This document shows, one piece after another, positions 7,773 through 14,411 of a stretch of 17,379 nt of DNA; positions within the stretch are counted from its first letter, which is position 1; the number at the start of each line of letters is the position of its first letter. This stretch comes from DASRHK01 sp035650495. Its GTDB lineage: Bacteria > Pseudomonadota > Gammaproteobacteria > Nevskiales > Nevskiaceae. The notes below the pieces were generated by a model, which had not been told where the DNA came from, searched no databases, and saw only the letters and a program-made list of their open reading frames with translations. A program made the translations under genes and the position numbers. The stretch is taken from assembly GCA_035650495.1 (NCBI GenBank), contig DASRHK010000155.1, forward strand, positions 1 through 17,379. The letters are read 5' to 3'.

Positions 7773-7838
7773 CCGCTGTCCTGTTCCGGTGCGTCGCGCG
7801 CCGTGAACGCGCGCATCAGCGCGCACTGAAGCCTCAAG

Positions 7839-7846
7839 TTGGTGCA
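7839..7846 (+). promoter_or_regulatory. NtrC-like half-site upstream of the porin promoter
   Basis: TTGGTGCA matches one arm of the NtrC consensus (TGCAC-N7-GTGCA), but the partner arm at 7830-7834 is not conserved. It lies only 8 nt upstream of the -24 element, closer than typical enhancer sites, so it may be a weak site or chance. Confidence 0.25.
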
Positions 7847-7854
7847 AAAACCCA

Positions 7855-7870
7855 TGGCATAGCGCTTGCG
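7855..7870 (+). promoter_or_regulatory. Sigma-54 (RpoN) promoter of the porin gene
   Basis: TGGCAT-AGCGC-TTGCG matches the sigma-54 consensus TGGCAY-N5-TTGCW at every position except the last, with the essential GG and GC at the right spacing. The -12 C is at 7869, so transcription should start near 7881, leaving a leader of about 77 nt before the porin ATG. This suggests enhancer-dependent, probably nitrogen-responsive control, fitting the glnK-amtB genes nearby. Confidence 0.7.
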
Positions 7871-7875
7871 TTGAT

Positions 7876-7889
7876 GCACGCCGGCGTGC
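7876..7889. promoter_or_regulatory. 14-bp perfect palindrome at the predicted porin transcription start
   Basis: GCACGCCGGCGTGC is its own reverse complement. It begins 5 nt after the -12 element and covers the predicted +1 (about 7881), a position suited to a repressor or to an RNA structure at the 5' end. Including the preceding T, it reads TGCAC-N6-GTGCG, one base short of NtrC spacing. Confidence 0.4.
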
Positions 7890-7957
7890 GGGGGGCATCT
7901 CGAAGCCTAGGGATCAGCCGCGTGCGCGCGACCATCCACACGAAGAGGCTTCTACTC

Positions 7958-9040
7958 ATGCGAAGAATCGTTCCTCTGCTGGCGTGCAGCTTGGCGGCGC
8001 CCATGGCCCATGCGGCGGGCCCGTCGGTCTCCGACATCCTGGTGAACTCCGGCATTGCCGTCGCCGGTCACGTCTCCGGCTCGTACACCGCGAGCTTCAA
8101 CAAAGGTCAGACGCTGTCGTTCCGCGCGTTCGACGCGAAGTCCGACAGCTTCGATCTCAACCAGGCGTGGCTCAACGTGGCCTATCAGCCGAGCGACGGC
8201 TTCGGCGGCGTCGTCACCGCGATGGCGGGCACCGATGCGTCGGGCGTCAACGGCTCCTACGGCGTCGGCTCGAGCGACTTCAGCCTGGTGCAGGGCTTCC
8301 TGCAGTACGCGAGCGGTCCGTTCACGGTCATGGCCGGCCGCTACGTCACGCTCTCGGGCTTCGAGGTGATCGACGACACGGCGAACACCAACATCTCGCG
8401 CTCGCTGCTGTTCCAGAACGCCGAGCCGCTGGTGCACACCGGCGTGCGCACGGCGACCAAGCTCGGCAGCGCCGCGACGCTCTACCTCGGTGTCAACAAC
8501 AGCGCCGTGACCGGCCAGGCCAACGACGTCAACAAGGAGAAGACGGCGGAAGCGGGCTTTGCGTTCGCGCCGTCGTCGGCGGTGTCGATCGGCGTCTATG
8601 ACTACTACGGCATCGATCCGCAACCGGCGCACAAGACCAACTTCCTCGACTTCGTCGCGACGTTCCAGGCGAGCTCGGCGATCCAGCTCGCGGTCAACGC
8701 CGACTGGGCGCGCTACATCGGCGCGGGCGTGACGGTTGCGGGCGTCGCGGGCTACTTCAACGTCGCGTGGACCGACAGCTTCAAGACCTCGCTGCGCGCG
8801 GAGTACTTGAAGACGACGAACTACGTCGTGGCAGCCGACACGAGCGACAACAAGTCGAACCTTTACGAAGTCACGCTGACCGGCGACTACGCGGCGACCA
8901 AGAACTTCGACCTGCTCGCCGAGTTCCGCATCGACAGCTCGAACCACGAGGTGTTCGCGTTCGACGACGACGTCAAGAAGCAGCAGCCCGACGTCGCGGT
9001 GAAGGCGATCTACAAGTTCGGCACGCCGAGCGGCAGCTAA
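7958..9040 (+). CDS. Outer-membrane beta-barrel porin (BBP2/OmpL-like)
   Basis: This 360-residue precursor has a short signal peptide (residues 1 to about 19, ending AHA before AGPSVS). A run of alternating polar and hydrophobic strands with Gly/Tyr/Phe-rich turns follows, typical of outer-membrane barrels. Repeated features are FDLNQAWLNVAYQP, FTVMAGRYVTLSGFEVID and a closing strand AIYKFG. It most resembles the putative beta-barrel porin-2 family, though other porin families cannot be excluded by eye. The ATG is chosen over upstream in-frame starts because GAAGAGG (7942-7948) lies 9 nt upstream and the signal peptide begins there. The sigma-54 promoter and nearby ammonium genes suggest uptake of a nitrogen compound under nitrogen limitation (inference). 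A strong terminator follows. Confidence 0.8.
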   Translation: MRRIVPLLACSLAAPMAHAAGPSVSDILVNSGIAVAGHVSGSYTASFNKGQTLSFRAFDAKSDSFDLNQAWLNVAYQPSDGFGGVVTAMAGTDASGVNGSYGVGSSDFSLVQGFLQYASGPFTVMAGRYVTLSGFEVIDDTANTNISRSLLFQNAEPLVHTGVRTATKLGSAATLYLGVNNSAVTGQANDVNKEKTAEAGFAFAPSSAVSIGVYDYYGIDPQPAHKTNFLDFVATFQASSAIQLAVNADWARYIGAGVTVAGVAGYFNVAWTDSFKTSLRAEYLKTTNYVVAADTSDNKSNLYEVTLTGDYAATKNFDLLAEFRIDSSNHEVFAFDDDVKKQQPDVAVKAIYKFGTPSGS

Positions 9041-9052
9041 CTGCAATCGTGG

Positions 9053-9115
9053 GTCGGCCTTCAGGCCGACGCCTCTGCTCCACCGAAGAGCCGCCTCGCG
9101 CGGCTCTTCGTTTTT
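9053..9115 (+). terminator. Rho-independent terminator after the porin gene
   Basis: Two hairpins are present. GTCGGCC-TTCA-GGCCGAC (9053-9070) has no T tract. A second, at 9084-9110, has an 11-bp perfect stem around the loop CTCGC (9095-9099) and is followed directly by TTTTT (9111-9115). The T run stops one base before the stop codon of the opposing yifB gene, so this element insulates yifB from the porin transcript. There is no matching A run on the left for the other strand. Confidence 0.9.
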
Positions 9116-10630
9116 CTACGGCGCGGCCGCCCGATCGAGCTCGCGATAGCGCACCGCCTCGGCGATGTGCGGCGATTCGATCGCCTCGCTTCCGGCGAGA
9201 TCGGCGATGGTGCGCGCGACCTTGAGCACGCGGTGATATGCGCGCGCGGACAGCGACAGCCGCGACAGCGCCGCCTCCATCATCTTGCGGCCGGCGCGGT
9301 CGATGGCGCAGTGGCGCTCGACTTCCTTGCTCGTGAGGCGCGCGTTCGGCTTGCCGGATCGCGCGAGCTGGCGCTGCCACGCGCGCTCGACGCGTGCGCG
9401 GACCTCGGCGCTCGATTCGACGGCCGGCGCTTGCTCGGACGTCAGCACTTCACGCTCGACGCGCGGCACGAAGAGCTGCAGGTCGATGCGATCCAGCAGC
9501 GGTCCCGATACGCGCCAGCGATAGCGCGCAACCTGGTCCGGCGTGCAGCGGCATTTGCCGCTGACGTCGCCGAGATAGCCGCACGGACACGGGTTCATCG
9601 CGGCGATGAGCTGGAAGCGCGCCGGGAAATCCGACTGCTTCGCCGCGCGCGAGATGGTGATGCGTCCGCTTTCGAGCGGCTCGCGCAGGACTTCGAGCAC
9701 GCGGCGATCGAACTCCGGTAATTCGTCGAGGAAAAGAACACCGAGGTGCGCGAGCGTGATCTCGCCGGGCTTGGGCGAGCCGCTGCCGCCGACGAGCGCG
9801 ACGCCCGACGCGGTGTGATGCGGCGCGCGGAACGGACGTCGCCGCCAATGCTTGCGCGGATCGAAGCCGTCGGGACCGATCGAGGCGACGGCGGCGACTT
9901 CGAGCGCTTCGGCGTCGGTCAGCGGCGGCAGCAATCCCGGCAGTCGCGCAGCAAGCATCGACTTGCCCGAGCCCGGCGGACCCAGAAGAAGCAGTGAATG
10001 CGAGCCAGCCGCGGCAATCTCGAGCACGCGCTTGGCCTGATGCTGGCCGCGCACGTCGGCGAGATCGGGCGCGACGTCGGTGCCTGCCTCGAAGCGCTGC
10101 GCATCGGCGATTGGCACAGAGCCGGCGTGCAGCTCGGCGCACAGTGCGGCGAGCTTCGACGCGGCGTGCACCTTGGTCAGTCCCGCGAGCATCGCTTCGT
10201 CGGCGTTCGCGTGCGGAACCAGGAGCGCATGCTTCGCGGCGCTCGCGCGCAACGCGGCCGGCAACACGCCGCGCACCGGACGCAGATCACCCGCGAGCGA
10301 GAGCTCGCCGAGGACCTCGACCTTCGCGAGCGGCGCGGCCGGAACCTGCTCGGACGCGACGAGCACGGCAAGCGCGACAGCGAGGTCGAAGCGTCCGCCT
10401 TCCTTGGGGAGATCGGCCGGGCCGAGGTTCACGGTGATCCGCCGATTGGGGAATTGATAGCCGCAGTTCTGCACCGCCGCCTTCACGCGCTCGCGCGACT
10501 CGCGCACCGCCGCTGCCGGGAGTCCGACCATGAAGAATCCGGGCAGACCGGGCGCGAGATCGACTTCGACGGTGACGAGATCCGCAGCGAGACCGTTCTG
10601 CGCGCGCGAGAGGACGGTGGCGAGGGCCAT
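9116..10630 (-). CDS. yifB: YifB/ComM family Mg-chelatase-like AAA+ ATPase
   Basis: This 504-residue protein has the standard ComM/YifB layout. An N-terminal ChlI-type fold contains GLPGFFMVGLP (28-38) and NLGPADLPKEGGRFDLA (68-84). An AAA+ ATPase domain follows, with Walker A GPPGSGKS (217-224), Walker B VLFLDELPEF (298-307) and an arginine-finger region at SGPLLDRID. A Cys cluster typical of the family is present (NPCPCGYLG plus CRC; Cys348, 350, 360, 362). The C-terminal lid ends near residue 504. ComM homologues are hexameric helicases that drive branch migration during natural transformation; the role here is by homology only. The start ATG lacks an evident Shine-Dalgarno site. It is the last gene of a three-gene minus-strand operon, 46 nt after ubiK. 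Confidence 0.95.
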   Translation of the reverse strand: MALATVLSRAQNGLAADLVTVEVDLAPGLPGFFMVGLPAAAVRESRERVKAAVQNCGYQFPNRRITVNLGPADLPKEGGRFDLAVALAVLVASEQVPAAPLAKVEVLGELSLAGDLRPVRGVLPAALRASAAKHALLVPHANADEAMLAGLTKVHAASKLAALCAELHAGSVPIADAQRFEAGTDVAPDLADVRGQHQAKRVLEIAAAGSHSLLLLGPPGSGKSMLAARLPGLLPPLTDAEALEVAAVASIGPDGFDPRKHWRRRPFRAPHHTASGVALVGGSGSPKPGEITLAHLGVLFLDELPEFDRRVLEVLREPLESGRITISRAAKQSDFPARFQLIAAMNPCPCGYLGDVSGKCRCTPDQVARYRWRVSGPLLDRIDLQLFVPRVEREVLTSEQAPAVESSAEVRARVERAWQRQLARSGKPNARLTSKEVERHCAIDRAGRKMMEAALSRLSLSARAYHRVLKVARTIADLAGSEAIESPHIAEAVRYRELDRAAAP

Positions 10631-10676
10631 GCCGCACTGTCGCGCGATGCGCGCGGCGCGGCACCTGACCGGATGG

Positions 10677-10925
10677 TCAGCTCTTCTTCTTCTCCAGCTT
10701 GGCGAGCCGCGCTTCCAGCGCTTCGAGCTTCTTCTGCGTGCGTGCGAGCAAGTCCGCCTGCGCGTCGAAGCGCTCGCGCGAGACGAGATCGAGGCGCTCG
10801 AGGTTGGCGCGCAGCACCGCGCGGAAGTTCTCGCGCAACTCGCTGCGCAGGCCTTTCATGCCCGGCGGCAGGAGCCGCGTCAGCGATTCGACCAGCTCTT
10901 CGATGCGCTTGGTGGGGTCGGCCAT
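10677..10925 (-). CDS. ubiK: UbiK (YqiC/BMFP) ubiquinone biosynthesis accessory factor
   Basis: This 82-residue protein matches UbiK in length and sequence. It has an amphipathic N-terminal half (about 5-45, including LTRLLPPGMKGLRSELRENF), then a coiled-coil half (about 50-80) with heptad-spaced Leu in ARTQKKLEALEARLAKLEKK. UbiK helps the aerobic Ubi complex by binding UbiJ and lipid, supporting ubiquinone synthesis. The ATG is 10 nt after the stop of the upstream antiporter gene with no strong Shine-Dalgarno site, so translation is probably coupled. A small perfect hairpin (CTGACC-GGAT-GGTCAG, 10665-10680) covers its stop codon. The ubiK-yifB pair is common in betaproteobacteria. Confidence 0.92.
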   Translation of the reverse strand: MADPTKRIEELVESLTRLLPPGMKGLRSELRENFRAVLRANLERLDLVSRERFDAQADLLARTQKKLEALEARLAKLEKKKS

Positions 10926-10935
10926 GTTCGTTGAC

Positions 10936-12165
10936 TCAAGCGAGGAGCCCGAGCCGCGCCGCGAGCCAGCGCGTGGTCGGAGCCTGGATCAGGATCGTAA
11001 CAAGCACGGCGATGAACGTGACCGAGGCGATCATCTCGGCGCCGGGCGCGTTCATGCCCACCAGCATGCCGGCGAGCGCCGCCGGGATCACGCCGGTCTC
11101 GCGCGCCCAGCACATGAACAGCAGCTCGGAGGCCGACCAGCGCGCGCGACGATCCGGCGCTGCGCAGGCGAACACCGTGACCGGTCGCGCGATCAGCATG
11201 AACACCGCCATCAGCGCCAGCCCGGGCAGCCAGTAGCGCGCGATCAGCGCGAAGTTCACCTGCGATCCGAGCAGGATGAAGATCAGCAGGCGCATGAACA
11301 GCGCGGTCGAGTGCACGAAGTGATGCATTTGCGCTTCCTCGTGCGGCGCCATCGCAAAGCCGAACGCTTCGCGATTGCCGACGATCAGCCCGAACAGGAA
11401 CACCGCCATGAACCCGCTGCCGCCGATCTTCTCGGCGGCGAGATACGCGGCGCCGACACCGATCGCGACGACGAGCGGTGAGACGTCGGCGAGCCAGCCG
11501 ACGCGCCGATGGCCGATCAGCGCAGCACCCGCGAATCCGGCAAGCGCGCCGACGCCGATGCCGAGCCCCGCGTCACGCAACAGATCGACGAGCGCGCGGC
11601 CCGCCGAGAACTCCGCCGTGCCGCTGGCGATGCCGAGCACGGTGAAGGTGAGGATCGCGGCCATCGCGTCGTTGAACGCCGACTCGCTGATCACGGTCTG
11701 CTCGACGCGGTCGCGGATCTTCACCTGCTTGAAGATCGGCACCAGCGTTGCCGGATCGGTGGACGCGAGCACGCATCCGAGCAGGAGCGCGGTCAGCAGC
11801 GGCACGTCGAACAACGCGCGTGCCGCGAAGCCCGTGATCGCCGCCGTGATCAACACGCCGATCGTGGCGATGACGACGATGGTGATCCAGACCTCGCGCA
11901 GCACCGCGAAGCGCAGGCCGGCGCCGCCGTCGAACAGGATGAAGCTCGCGCCGAACACCAGCACGAGCTGGTTGATCATCGACTCGGCGCCGATGTGCAG
12001 CCAGTCGAGCAGCTGCGGACCGAGCGCGATGCCGATCAGCAGGAAGACCGCGACGTCGGGAATGCGCAGGCGCCTGGCGATCGCGCTGCCAATCGCGCCC
12101 GCCGCGACCGCGATCGTGAACTGTCCGAGCAGGTCCTTGGCTTCGACGAGGGCGGCGCCTTCCAT
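10936..12165 (-). CDS. CPA1/NhaP-type cation:proton antiporter
   Basis: This 409-residue integral membrane protein has about 11-12 hydrophobic segments. It carries the CPA1 landmarks: LGPQLL after TM2 (48-53), LFDGGAGL (78-85), LASTDPATLVPIF (133-145, the TDP motif) and SESAFNDA (160-167) with the Asn165-Asp166 ion-binding pair. That pair is usual for electroneutral Na+/H+ (or K+/H+) exchangers. The cation cannot be fixed from sequence, and there is no cytoplasmic TrkA-type regulatory domain. The ATG at 12165 is chosen because upstream in-frame starts would run into the glnK control region. No Shine-Dalgarno site precedes it, and a -10-like TAGAAT ends 7 nt before it, so the mRNA may be leaderless. 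It is the first gene of an operon with ubiK and yifB. Confidence 0.88.
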   Translation of the reverse strand: MEGAALVEAKDLLGQFTIAVAAGAIGSAIARRLRIPDVAVFLLIGIALGPQLLDWLHIGAESMINQLVLVFGASFILFDGGAGLRFAVLREVWITIVVIATIGVLITAAITGFAARALFDVPLLTALLLGCVLASTDPATLVPIFKQVKIRDRVEQTVISESAFNDAMAAILTFTVLGIASGTAEFSAGRALVDLLRDAGLGIGVGALAGFAGAALIGHRRVGWLADVSPLVVAIGVGAAYLAAEKIGGSGFMAVFLFGLIVGNREAFGFAMAPHEEAQMHHFVHSTALFMRLLIFILLGSQVNFALIARYWLPGLALMAVFMLIARPVTVFACAAPDRRARWSASELLFMCWARETGVIPAALAGMLVGMNAPGAEMIASVTFIAVLVTILIQAPTTRWLAARLGLLA

Positions 12166-12172
12166 CGCGCCA

Positions 12173-12178
12173 ATTCTA
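12173..12178 (-). promoter_or_regulatory. Possible -10 box for the antiporter-ubiK-yifB operon
   Basis: On the minus strand TAGAAT ends 7 nt before the antiporter ATG. If used, transcription would start at or within a base or two of the ATG, giving a leaderless message, which agrees with the absence of a ribosome-binding site. No convincing -35 box is visible; its position would fall near the edge of the NtrC-like site. Confidence 0.35.
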
Positions 12179-12200
12179 GCGATGCCGTACCGGCCCGACC

Positions 12201-12217
12201 TGCACACGATTGGTGCG
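12201..12217. promoter_or_regulatory. NtrC-like binding site between glnK1 and the antiporter gene
   Basis: TGCACACGATTGGTGCG fits the NtrC palindrome TGCAC-N7-GTGCA in 9 of 10 defined bases with correct spacing. Its centre is about 74 nt upstream of the start site predicted from the sigma-54 promoter, a workable enhancer position. No second full site is seen in the intergenic region. Confidence 0.65.
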
Positions 12218-12256
12218 AATCCGCCCCAAAACGGTGAGAAGCGCGGCCGAAGCCGC

Positions 12257-12272
12257 TGGCATGGTCCCTGCA
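12257..12272 (+). promoter_or_regulatory. Sigma-54 (RpoN) promoter of glnK1-amtB1
   Basis: TGGCAT-GGTCC-CTGCA matches TGGCAY-N5-TTGCW except for one T in the -12 element, with GG and GC correctly spaced. The -12 C at 12271 puts the start near 12283, giving a 30-nt leader that still contains the ribosome-binding site (AGGGGAG, 12296-12302). With the NtrC-like site upstream this is the standard nitrogen-limitation control of glnK-amtB. Confidence 0.75.
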
Positions 12273-12274
12273 TT

Positions 12275-12306
12275 TGCACCCCCGCGTCTCAACTTAGGGG
12301 AGTGCA
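12275..12306 (+). other. Inverted repeat covering the glnK1 ribosome-binding site
   Basis: TGCAC-CCCC (12275-12283) can pair with GGGG-A-GTGCA (12297-12306): nine base pairs with one bulged A and a 13-nt loop. The right arm contains most of the glnK1 Shine-Dalgarno site. The left arm lies before the predicted sigma-54 start (about 12283), so the hairpin would form only in longer transcripts. Confidence 0.4.
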
Positions 12307-12312
12307 CAGCGC

Positions 12313-12651
12313 ATGAAACTGATCTCCGCGATCATCAAGCCGTTCAAGCTCGACGAGGTGCGCGAAGCGCTCTCCGAGATTGGCGTCGCCGGCATCACCG
12401 TCACCGAAGTGAAAGGCTTCGGCCGGCAGAAGGGCCACACCGAGCTGTATCGCGGCGCCGAATACGTCGTCGACTTCCTGCCGAAGGTGAAGATCGAGGT
12501 GGCGGTCGACGATTCCAAGCTCGACGGCGCCATCGAAGCCATCACCAAGGCCGCGCACACCGGGAAGATCGGTGACGGCAAGGTTTTCGTGTTCACCCTC
12601 ACGCAGGCCATCCGCATCCGTACTGGCGAGACTGGCAAAGACGCGCTCTAA
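12313..12651 (+). CDS. glnK: PII signalling protein GlnK (first copy)
   Basis: This 112-residue protein has the exact PII length and features: an N-terminal KLISAIIKPFKLDEV strand-helix, the T-loop GFGRQKGHTELYRGAEY with Tyr51 (the uridylylation site) and Tyr46, the B-loop TGKIGDGK (83-90) for ATP/ADP binding, and the C-loop arginines Arg101 and Arg103. PII trimers sense 2-oxoglutarate and adenylate levels and, when unmodified, plug the paired AmtB channel with the T-loop. The ATG follows AGGGGAG by 10 nt. It is transcribed from the sigma-54 promoter and sits 22 nt before amtB1. An ungapped hand comparison with the second copy gives about 77 identical residues of 112, with identical T-loop residues 36-51. 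Confidence 0.97.
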   Translation: MKLISAIIKPFKLDEVREALSEIGVAGITVTEVKGFGRQKGHTELYRGAEYVVDFLPKVKIEVAVDDSKLDGAIEAITKAAHTGKIGDGKVFVFTLTQAIRIRTGETGKDAL

Positions 12652-12673
12652 CGCGACCGGGAGCAAAACGCAC

Positions 12674-14398
12674 ATGAGCTTCAACCGACTTTCTCGATTC
12701 GTACTCCTCGCCGCGTTCGCGCTGAGCGGCCCGACGATCGCCTACGCGCAGGACGACGCGGCGACCGCCGCGGAGCCGGCTGCAGCGGAGGCCGCGCCGG
12801 CGACCACCGACGCGCCGGCCGCGCCGGCGAAGAAGAAGCATCACAAGAAGGAAAAGGCGAAGGCTGCGCCCGTCGCCGAGATGGCGGCGGCGGAAGAGAA
12901 GCCGGCCGCTGCGGCCGCGCCCGCGGAAGAGAAGGCTGCGGCCGAGCCGAAGCCCGCCGAGCCCGCTGCTGCTGAAGCTGCACCGGCTGCCGCTGCGCCC
13001 GCAGCTGAAGCACCGGCTGCTGCTGCGCCGGCCGCGGCGCCGAAGTGCGGCGACAAGGGCTTCGACTGCAACAAGGGCGACGTCGCCTGGATGATGACGT
13101 CGACCGCCTTCGTGCTGCTGATGACCGTGCCCGGCCTCGCGCTCTTCTACGCGGGCATGGTGCGCTCGAAGAACGCGCTGTCCACGACGATGCAGAGCTT
13201 CGCGATCTTCTGCGTGATCGCAGTTCTCTGGGTGATCTTCGGCTACGGCGCGGCGTTCACCGCGCACGGCGACTTCCTCGGCGCATTGCCATGGCAGGAA
13301 GGCAGCAAGGGCTGGTTCCTCTCCGCCGACGATCCGACCACCGCACCGGCCGCGACCTTCAGCAAGGGCCAGTACCTGCCGGACTTCGTCTACTGCATGT
13401 TCCAGCTGACCTTCGCGGCGATCACCGTCGCGCTGATCACCGGCGGTCTCGCCGAGCGCATGAAGTTCTCGGCGGTGATGATCTTCAGCGTGCTGTGGTT
13501 CTGCTTCTCGTACCTGCCGATCGCGCACATGGTGTGGTACTGGGACGGCCCCGACGCCTACCTCAAGGGCGACGCGAAAGCCGCGGAAGTCGCAGCGAGT
13601 CACGCGGGCTTCCTGTTCCAGAAGGGCGCGATCGATTTCGCCGGCGGCACCGTGGTTCACATCAACGCCGGTATCGCCGCGCTGATGTGCGCGCTGGTGC
13701 TCGGTCCGCGCAAGGGCCTCGGCAAGATCCACTTCGCGCCGCACAGCCTGATGATGACGGCGATCGGCACCGGCATGCTGTGGATGGGCTGGTTCGGCTT
13801 CAACGCCGGCTCGGCGCTGGAAGCCAACGGCGGCGCGGGCCTCGCGTTCTTCAACACGCTGTTCGGCACCGCGGTCGCGGGTTGCGCGTGGGCCGGCACC
13901 GAGTGGCTGCTCAAGGGCAAGCCTTCGCTGCTCGGCATCTGCTCCGGCATCGTCGCAGGTCTCGTCGCGATCACGCCGGCGGCGGGCTTCGTCGGACCGG
14001 TCGGCGCCTTCGTCATCTGCGCAGTGGCCGGCGTGGTCTGCCTGCTCGCGGCGACCAAGCTGAAGGCGATGCTCGGCTACGACGACGCGCTCGACGCGTT
14101 CGGCGTGCACTGCATCGGCGGCATCATCGGCGCGCTCGGCACCGGCATCTACGTGAATCCCGCCCTCGGCGGCACCGGCGTCTACGACTACACGGCGGAA
14201 GCGGTCGGCGCGTTCGACGCCCACGCGCAATTCGTCGCGCAGCTGTGGGCGGTCGCCACGTCGCTCGCGTGGTCGGGCACGGTCGCGCTCGTGATCCTGC
14301 TCGCGCTCAAGTTCACGATCGGCATCCGCGCGAGCGACGAGGCGCAGGAAGAAGGCCTCGATCTCTCCGAGCACGGCGAGAAGGCCTACAACCACTGA
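12674..14398 (+). CDS. amtB: Ammonium transporter AmtB with signal peptide and Ala/Pro-rich N-terminal extension
   Basis: This 574-residue protein has a signal peptide (1-25, AYA before QDD), a low-complexity segment (26-123), then an 11-helix Amt core from about residue 135. Channel residues are all present: Phe247 and Phe376 (phenyl gate), Trp288 and Ser380 (ammonium recruitment), Asp321 in DFAGG, and the twin histidines His329 and His479. The C-terminal tail (RASDEAQEEGLDLSEHGEKAY) is the conserved cytosolic GlnK-docking region. The extension is about half Ala with Pro, Glu and a basic patch (KKKHHKKEKAK, 53-63), and a CGDKGFDC pair (Cys125, Cys132) precedes helix 1. Being N-terminal, it should be periplasmic. 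E. coli AmtB lacks this segment. The start is supported by GGGAG 10 nt upstream and the signal peptide. It is co-transcribed with glnK1 and followed by a terminator. Confidence 0.96.
   Translation: MSFNRLSRFVLLAAFALSGPTIAYAQDDAATAAEPAAAEAAPATTDAPAAPAKKKHHKKEKAKAAPVAEMAAAEEKPAAAAAPAEEKAAAEPKPAEPAAAEAAPAAAAPAAEAPAAAAPAAAPKCGDKGFDCNKGDVAWMMTSTAFVLLMTVPGLALFYAGMVRSKNALSTTMQSFAIFCVIAVLWVIFGYGAAFTAHGDFLGALPWQEGSKGWFLSADDPTTAPAATFSKGQYLPDFVYCMFQLTFAAITVALITGGLAERMKFSAVMIFSVLWFCFSYLPIAHMVWYWDGPDAYLKGDAKAAEVAASHAGFLFQKGAIDFAGGTVVHINAGIAALMCALVLGPRKGLGKIHFAPHSLMMTAIGTGMLWMGWFGFNAGSALEANGGAGLAFFNTLFGTAVAGCAWAGTEWLLKGKPSLLGICSGIVAGLVAITPAAGFVGPVGAFVICAVAGVVCLLAATKLKAMLGYDDALDAFGVHCIGGIIGALGTGIYVNPALGGTGVYDYTAEAVGAFDAHAQFVAQLWAVATSLAWSGTVALVILLALKFTIGIRASDEAQEEGLDLSEHGEKAYNH
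12971..13029 (+). repeat. Imperfect direct repeat inside the amtB1 extension
   Basis: A unit starting GCTGAAGC and ending GGCTGCxGCTGCGCC occurs at 12971-12999 and again at 13004-13029, differing by a 3-nt gap and one base. It encodes AEAAPAAAAPA-like peptide units, so the low-complexity region probably grows and shrinks by slippage or unequal exchange. Confidence 0.55.
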
Positions 14399-14411
14399 CA
14401 GCTCTCCTCCG

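Noticed and set aside
7795..7813. Possible terminator after the cytochrome c5-like gene
   Set aside because: Only a 6-bp alternating CG stem with no T tract; such repeats are frequent in this DNA.
7871..7957. Upstream in-frame start adding 29 residues to the porin
   Set aside because: It would precede the predicted transcription start and add an Arg-rich stretch before a clean signal peptide; the ATG at 7958 has a good ribosome-binding site.
12166..12279. Longer N-terminus for the antiporter, starting at 12279
   Set aside because: It would run through the glnK1 control region and add a non-membrane, Arg/Pro-rich stretch unlike the family.
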